Shown here one piece after another: positions 60,575 to 64,000 of a stretch of 64,000 nucleotides of DNA. The notes beneath the pieces are model-generated. The model saw only the letters and a list, made by a program, of their open reading frames with translations, was not told the DNA's origin and made no database searches. Position 1 is the stretch's first letter. Each line of letters opens with the position of its first letter. The translations under genes were made by a program, and so were the position numbers. Where the stretch lies: assembly GCF_001691415.1 (NCBI RefSeq), contig NZ_LRRR01000025.1:1-64000 (forward strand), in the 5' to 3' direction. The DNA is from Pararhodobacter sp. CCB-MM2 (GTDB lineage: Bacteria > Pseudomonadota > Alphaproteobacteria > Rhodobacterales > Rhodobacteraceae).

Positions 60575-61462
60575 ATGTCGCCGAATGATAAGCCGGGCCA
60601 ACGCGAGAAGGGCCAAGAGCTGGGGAATGATCGTCCCCTCGTCAGCGATTCCGAGCACGATGCGTCCTCAGCCGCCGGTTCTTCGCCGGGTGGTCCGCCT
60701 GACTTCGGGTTGGGGGGGCGCCCTCCGTCGGGCCGGATGCGCGCGACGCCACCCCGGCAGATCGGTGGCTGGCGCGTCGGGCTGGCTCTTGCCGCGTTCC
60801 TCGCCGCAGGCGCCGGAGCCTGGGCCTTCTTCGGCAACTGGCGGTCCTCCGACCTGTCGGACCCCGTGGCGCTGGACCGCGCGTTGCGGATGGCGATTGT
60901 CGAATGCCGTGCGGCGGATGTGCGTCTGTTGATCGCACGGGGGGCCGATCCCAACCGCGTCGCCCCGCCGCCGTCGGAGATGTCACCCGGCAGCCCCGCG
61001 CCGGGGACCTTGCCGCTGCAATCCCATTCCCGCTGTGCCTCGCCTGCGACCTTGCAGGCCTTGCTGGAGGGCGGGGCCGATCTGGCGCCGCATCTGCGCC
61101 GTCTGGCGGATCTGGCGATGATGCCGCCGCGCCCCTCCGTCATGGCGTGGCTGTTGCAGCACGGGCTGGACCCGAACCTGCAATGGCGCAACCTCGAAGG
61201 GTGGGAGACCCTGCTGCACCGCGCGGCGCGGCTGGGGCAGGCGGCGCTGGTCGAGGTCCTGTTGCAGCACGGCGCCGATCCGCAGGGACGCGACAGCGAG
61301 GGGCTGACGCCGCTGGGACGGATCGAACAGAGCATCGCCAACGCCAATCGGGCTGAAGCCGCTGATCCGGACCCGGACCGCGCGCGTATCGAGGGGACGG
61401 AGCCCCGGGAACGCTATGCCGCGGTCATTGCCTTGTTGCAGGAGGCAGGCGGAACGGAGTAG
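60575..61462 (+). CDS. Membrane-anchored ankyrin-repeat protein
   Basis: A 295-residue protein. Residues 1-62 are polar and disordered (Gly/Ser/Pro-rich), about 65-87 form one transmembrane helix, and the rest carries ankyrin-like repeats: VDRALRMAIVECRAADVRLLIARGADPN in form (LLIARGADPN), LQALLEGGADL, LLQHGLDPN and LHRAARLGQAALVEVLLQHGADPQ (ending LLQHGADPQ). Binding partner unknown. It is 25 bp before trpB on the same strand. Confidence 0.82.
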   Translation: MSPNDKPGQREKGQELGNDRPLVSDSEHDASSAAGSSPGGPPDFGLGGRPPSGRMRATPPRQIGGWRVGLALAAFLAAGAGAWAFFGNWRSSDLSDPVALDRALRMAIVECRAADVRLLIARGADPNRVAPPPSEMSPGSPAPGTLPLQSHSRCASPATLQALLEGGADLAPHLRRLADLAMMPPRPSVMAWLLQHGLDPNLQWRNLEGWETLLHRAARLGQAALVEVLLQHGADPQGRDSEGLTPLGRIEQSIANANRAEAADPDPDRARIEGTEPRERYAAVIALLQEAGGTE

Positions 61463-61487
61463 GCAGGGGCAAGCGAAGAGGGATCCC

Positions 61488-62720
61488 ATGCCTGACGATC
61501 TGATGAATTCCTACATGACCGGCCCGGACGAGACGGGGCGTTTCGGCATCTTCGGGGGACGTTTCGTCTCGGAGACGCTGATGCCGCTCATTCTGGAGCT
61601 GGAAGCTCAATACGAGCACGCCAAGACCGACCCGAGTTTCTGGGCCGAGATGGACGATCTGTGGAAGAACTACGTCGGTCGTCCCTCGCCGCTGTATTTC
61701 GCCGAGCGCATGACCGAGGAGCTGGGCGGCGCGAAGATCTACCTCAAGCGCGAGGAGCTGAACCACACCGGCGCGCACAAGATCAACAACGTGCTGGGGC
61801 AGATCCTGCTGGCGCGGCGGATGGGCAAGGAGCGCATCATCGCCGAGACCGGCGCGGGCCAGCATGGCGTGGCCACCGCCACCGTCTGCGCCAAGTTCGG
61901 CCTCAAGTGCATCGTCTACATGGGCGCCACTGACGTGGAGCGTCAGGCGCCGAACGTGTTCCGCATGAAGCTACTGGGCGCCGAGGTGATCCCGGTGACC
62001 TCGGGCCGCGGCACGCTGAAGGACGCGATGAACGACGCCCTGCGCGATTGGGTGACCAATGTGCGCGACACCTTCTACTGCATCGGCACGGTGGCGGGTC
62101 CGCACCCCTATCCGGCCATGGTCCGCGATTTCCAGGCCATCATCGGCAAGGAAACCCGCTGGCAGCTGGAAGAGCAGGAAGGCGAGGGCCGTCTGCCCGA
62201 CACGATCGTCGCTGCCGTCGGCGGTGGCTCGAACGCGATGGGCCTGTTCCACCCGTTCCTTGACGACAAGTCGGTGAACATCATCGGTGTCGAGGCCGGT
62301 GGCCATGGCGTCGACGACCGGATGGAGCATTGCGCCTCGCTGACGGGCGGGCGCCCGGGCGTGCTGCACGGTAACCGGACCTATCTGCTGCAGGACGAGG
62401 ATGGTCAGATCCTCGAAGGGCATTCGATCTCGGCGGGGCTCGACTATCCGGGCATCGGGCCGGAACACAGCTGGCTGCACGATATCGGCCGGGCGAAATA
62501 TGTCTCGATCACCGATACCGAGGCGCTGGAAGCCTTCCAGTTCTGCTGCCGCACCGAGGGCATCATCCCGGCGCTTGAAAGCAGCCACGCGCTGGCGCAT
62601 GTGATGAAGATCGCGGGCGACCTGCCGAAAGAGCATATCATCGTCATCAACCTCTCGGGTCGGGGCGACAAGGACATCTTCACCGTCGCCAAGCATCTGA
62701 ACGTCGAGATGAAGATCTGA
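61488..62720 (+). CDS. trpB: Tryptophan synthase beta chain
   Basis: A 410-residue PLP enzyme joining indole and serine. K98 in NHTGAHKINN holds PLP; the phosphate loop is GGGSNAMG; E in ETGAGQHG is the catalytic Glu. Length and motifs match the standard TrpB1. GAGGG lies upstream of ATG 61488. trpA, which usually follows, is not the next gene; a terminator follows trpB instead. No leader peptide is seen before trpB, in contrast to trpS. Confidence 0.96.
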   Translation: MPDDLMNSYMTGPDETGRFGIFGGRFVSETLMPLILELEAQYEHAKTDPSFWAEMDDLWKNYVGRPSPLYFAERMTEELGGAKIYLKREELNHTGAHKINNVLGQILLARRMGKERIIAETGAGQHGVATATVCAKFGLKCIVYMGATDVERQAPNVFRMKLLGAEVIPVTSGRGTLKDAMNDALRDWVTNVRDTFYCIGTVAGPHPYPAMVRDFQAIIGKETRWQLEEQEGEGRLPDTIVAAVGGGSNAMGLFHPFLDDKSVNIIGVEAGGHGVDDRMEHCASLTGGRPGVLHGNRTYLLQDEDGQILEGHSISAGLDYPGIGPEHSWLHDIGRAKYVSITDTEALEAFQFCCRTEGIIPALESSHALAHVMKIAGDLPKEHIIVINLSGRGDKDIFTVAKHLNVEMKI

Positions 62721-62749
62721 AGCCTCGCTCTCGGCAGGCTTTCGCTGAC

Positions 62750-62784
62750 ACGGCCCCGGGGGAGACCTCGGGGCCGTTTCCGTT
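62750..62784 (+). terminator. Intrinsic terminator after trpB
   Basis: ACGGCCCCG (62750-62758) and CGGGGCCGT (62769-62777) form a perfect 9-bp stem, followed by TTCCGTT. Confidence 0.8.
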
Positions 62785-62854
62785 GCGCTTGCGGCGGAAC
62801 AGGCAGGGGGGCGGTGCGTTGGTTTCGGCCCTGACCGAGCTGAGGAGAACCCTG

Positions 62855-63226
62855 ATGCGCGCCTTCGATCTGCCTGCCGTAACCCTTGCCCTGCTGCTGC
62901 CCGCCACGGTCGGCGCCTTCGCTGTCTGGCCACAGGCCGGATTGGCGCAGGTTGGGGGCGAGGAGGAGGTCGCGCCGTCCTCTGTTGATGCGCTGCTGGA
63001 GGCCGAGGCCTTGGCCGAAGCGTTTCGCAGCTCGGGCTGGGATGCGGTCGAGGCGACGGAGGGTGAGGGCGGCATCACCATCGAAGCCCGCCGTGGGGGC
63101 GCGATGCTGATTGCCGTGCGCTATGACCCGATGAGCGGGATGGTCACCGCGATTGCGATCGAGAATGCGGATGGACGGCCTGTGCTGGTGCCCGGCGCGA
63201 CGCTGACCCCGGCGGCGTCGCTGTAA
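62855..63226 (+). CDS. Small secreted protein of unknown function
   Basis: A 123-residue protein with a signal peptide (about residues 1-32, LALLLPATVGAFAVWPQAGLA in parts) and an acidic mature domain: LLEAEALAEAFRSSGWDAVEATEGEGGITIEARRGGAMLIAVRYDPMSG in outline (SSGWDAVEA; MLIAVRYDP). The fold may be PepSY-like, but that is a guess. AGGAG precedes ATG 62855. The gap of 97 bp after it has no clear element. Confidence 0.65.
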   Translation: MRAFDLPAVTLALLLPATVGAFAVWPQAGLAQVGGEEEVAPSSVDALLEAEALAEAFRSSGWDAVEATEGEGGITIEARRGGAMLIAVRYDPMSGMVTAIAIENADGRPVLVPGATLTPAASL

Positions 63227-63323
63227 GCGGCCCGCGCCCGGTGCCGACCCGACGCTCCCGCCCGCCCACCCCGCGCGGTTCGACCCCGGTCGCGGGCAGC
63301 CGTTGAGGGCATCGAAGAGGGGG

Positions 63324-63737
63324 TCAGCTTAAACGGGGGCCGTCGCGCAGGTTCGGAATGCCGCGGGTCGAGCTTTCCACCAAGCCGGCGCGCAGGCCTT
63401 GGCCGATCCGGTGCGCCAAGGCCGACCATGCCTCGGCCTGCTCGGGGCGCAGGTTGCGGCGCAGCACCATGTCGAACAGGCCCAGCCAAGGCTCGAACAT
63501 GCCGGGGCGGACATTGCCGGCGGTCTTGTGCACCTGCATCGGATTGCCGTCATAGCTGCGCTCGAACAAGATCGCGTTGCGCCAGAAGCCGGCGATCTTG
63601 GCCTCATGCGCGGGCCAGTCGGTGACATGCGCGGCAAAGACCGGGCCAAGGCCGGGATGTTGGCGCACAAAGGCGTAGAAATCGGCGACGACGGCGTCGA
63701 TTTCCTCGGCGGTGATGGGGAAGCGCGGTTCGATCAT
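63324..63737 (-). CDS. Group III truncated haemoglobin
   Basis: A 137-residue globin of the 2/2 group III class. Key features are RQHPGLGPVFAAHV, W in VTDWPAHEAKIAGFWRNAILF (FWRNAIL) and the proximal His in GNPMQVHKTA. Such proteins bind O2 or NO in micro-oxic cells. ATG 63737 is used; GTG 63752 is an alternative five codons earlier. The upstream neighbour on the same strand is a DUF2237 protein. Confidence 0.87.
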   Translation of the reverse strand: MIEPRFPITAEEIDAVVADFYAFVRQHPGLGPVFAAHVTDWPAHEAKIAGFWRNAILFERSYDGNPMQVHKTAGNVRPGMFEPWLGLFDMVLRRNLRPEQAEAWSALAHRIGQGLRAGLVESSTRGIPNLRDGPRLS

Positions 63738-63796
63738 CCTGCCGTTGTGCACTCGACACGCAGGCGATGCCAGCGCGCTTTTCGTCGCGTCCGGCC

Positions 63797-64000
63797 TCAG
63801 CGGTCTCCAACCGGCGGTGCGTCGACGGCATAGAGCTGCAGGATCGACAAGGGCACGATGTCCAGCGCGCGGATATGGGTCGCCTTCAGGCGCACGGCCG
63901 GGGCCGCGCCCTCTTCATGCGCCTGCAAGAAGCGCGAGGCGCAGAGGCACCACGAATCGCCGGGCTTCAACCCCGGAAAGCCGTACTCCGGCCGCGGCGT
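63797..64000 (-). CDS. DUF2237 family protein (partial, 5' end beyond the window)
   Basis: The last 67 codons of a gene that enters from the right edge. The visible part, with PEYGFPGLKPGDSWCLCASRF and ATHIRALDIVPLSILQLYAVD, matches the C-terminus of DUF2237 proteins (about 120 residues in full). The Cys pair WCLC is conserved in the family. Function unknown. TGA is at 63797-63799. Confidence 0.85.
   Translation of the reverse strand, partial: TPRPEYGFPGLKPGDSWCLCASRFLQAHEEGAAPAVRLKATHIRALDIVPLSILQLYAVDAPPVGDR

Noticed and set aside
1..64000. CRISPR array, tRNA/rRNA genes, prophage or insertion sequences
   Set aside because: No regular direct repeats with spacers, no tRNA-like cloverleaf, no transposase, integrase or phage structural genes were recognised on either strand.

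Overview
The window is a 64 kb piece of a high-GC alphaproteobacterial chromosome, most likely from the family Rhodobacteraceae (Rhodobacter/Paracoccus/Roseobacter relatives). This is inferred from the gene content: a PccR-type short-chain fatty acyl regulator beside pccB/pccA/mcmA, a divergent choXWV/betIBA choline-to-betaine locus, a ferredoxin VI-like protein, an HdaA-type DnaA regulator, and GC-rich intergenic repeats. Genes are dense, often overlap by ATGA or GTGA, and look intact. I saw no tRNA, rRNA, CRISPR, insertion sequence, prophage or obvious genomic island.

Layout. 0-3 kb: a stand-alone corrinoid protein, then a cupin/membrane-protein pair divergent from a LysR regulator with two palindromes between them. 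3-9.7 kb: a SPOR lipoprotein, then the tight run D-Ala-D-Ala carboxypeptidase, tmk, holB, tatD, PhnP-like metallo-hydrolase, and an AEC transporter. 9.9-15 kb: YmdB phosphoesterase, two EamA exporters, an SLC13/TrkA-C permease, a CAP-domain protein. 15-21.8 kb: choline uptake (choXWV) and oxidation to glycine betaine (betIBA) around a palindromic BetI-type operator. 21.8-23.4 kb: secreted nuclease, hemerythrin-like protein, DUF465 protein. 23.5-34.1 kb: propionyl-CoA assimilation, with regulator pccR, TTTGCAA boxes in front of both pccR and pccB, propionyl-CoA carboxylase (pccB, pccA) with a 51-residue lipoprotein and an acidic protein between the subunits, and methylmalonyl-CoA mutase.

34.2-43.7 kb: small enzymes (MAPEG, VOC, GNAT), a TerB/J-domain protein, then polyphosphate metabolism and replication control in one leftward run (fdx, AI-2E-type permease, hdaA, ppk; ppx follows). 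43.7-48.4 kb: capsule genes of the KpsC/KpsS type plus an outer-membrane export lipoprotein. 48.6-52.6 kb: riboflavin synthase, a repeat-rich spacer, aldo/keto reductase, and trpS preceded by a complete transcription attenuator whose 16-residue leader peptide has three Trp codons in a row. 52.7-55.5 kb: acyl-CoA ligase, HxlR regulator and a divergent nitroreductase. 55.7-64 kb: rpsA, a serine hydrolase, ihfB, lapA, trpF, an ankyrin protein, trpB, a truncated haemoglobin and a partial DUF2237 gene.

Most notable points: (1) the trpS attenuator, with leader peptide, antiterminator and terminator all readable and mutually exclusive; the synthetase has the GDRTTGPLHIGH signature rather than the common GIQPSG one, so it may be an auxiliary enzyme; (2) the PccR boxes linking regulator and target; (3) a dispersed intergenic repeat family with at least five copies; (4) several hairpins or palindromes in regulatory positions (cupin/LysR, choX/choW, the betA-nuclease junction).
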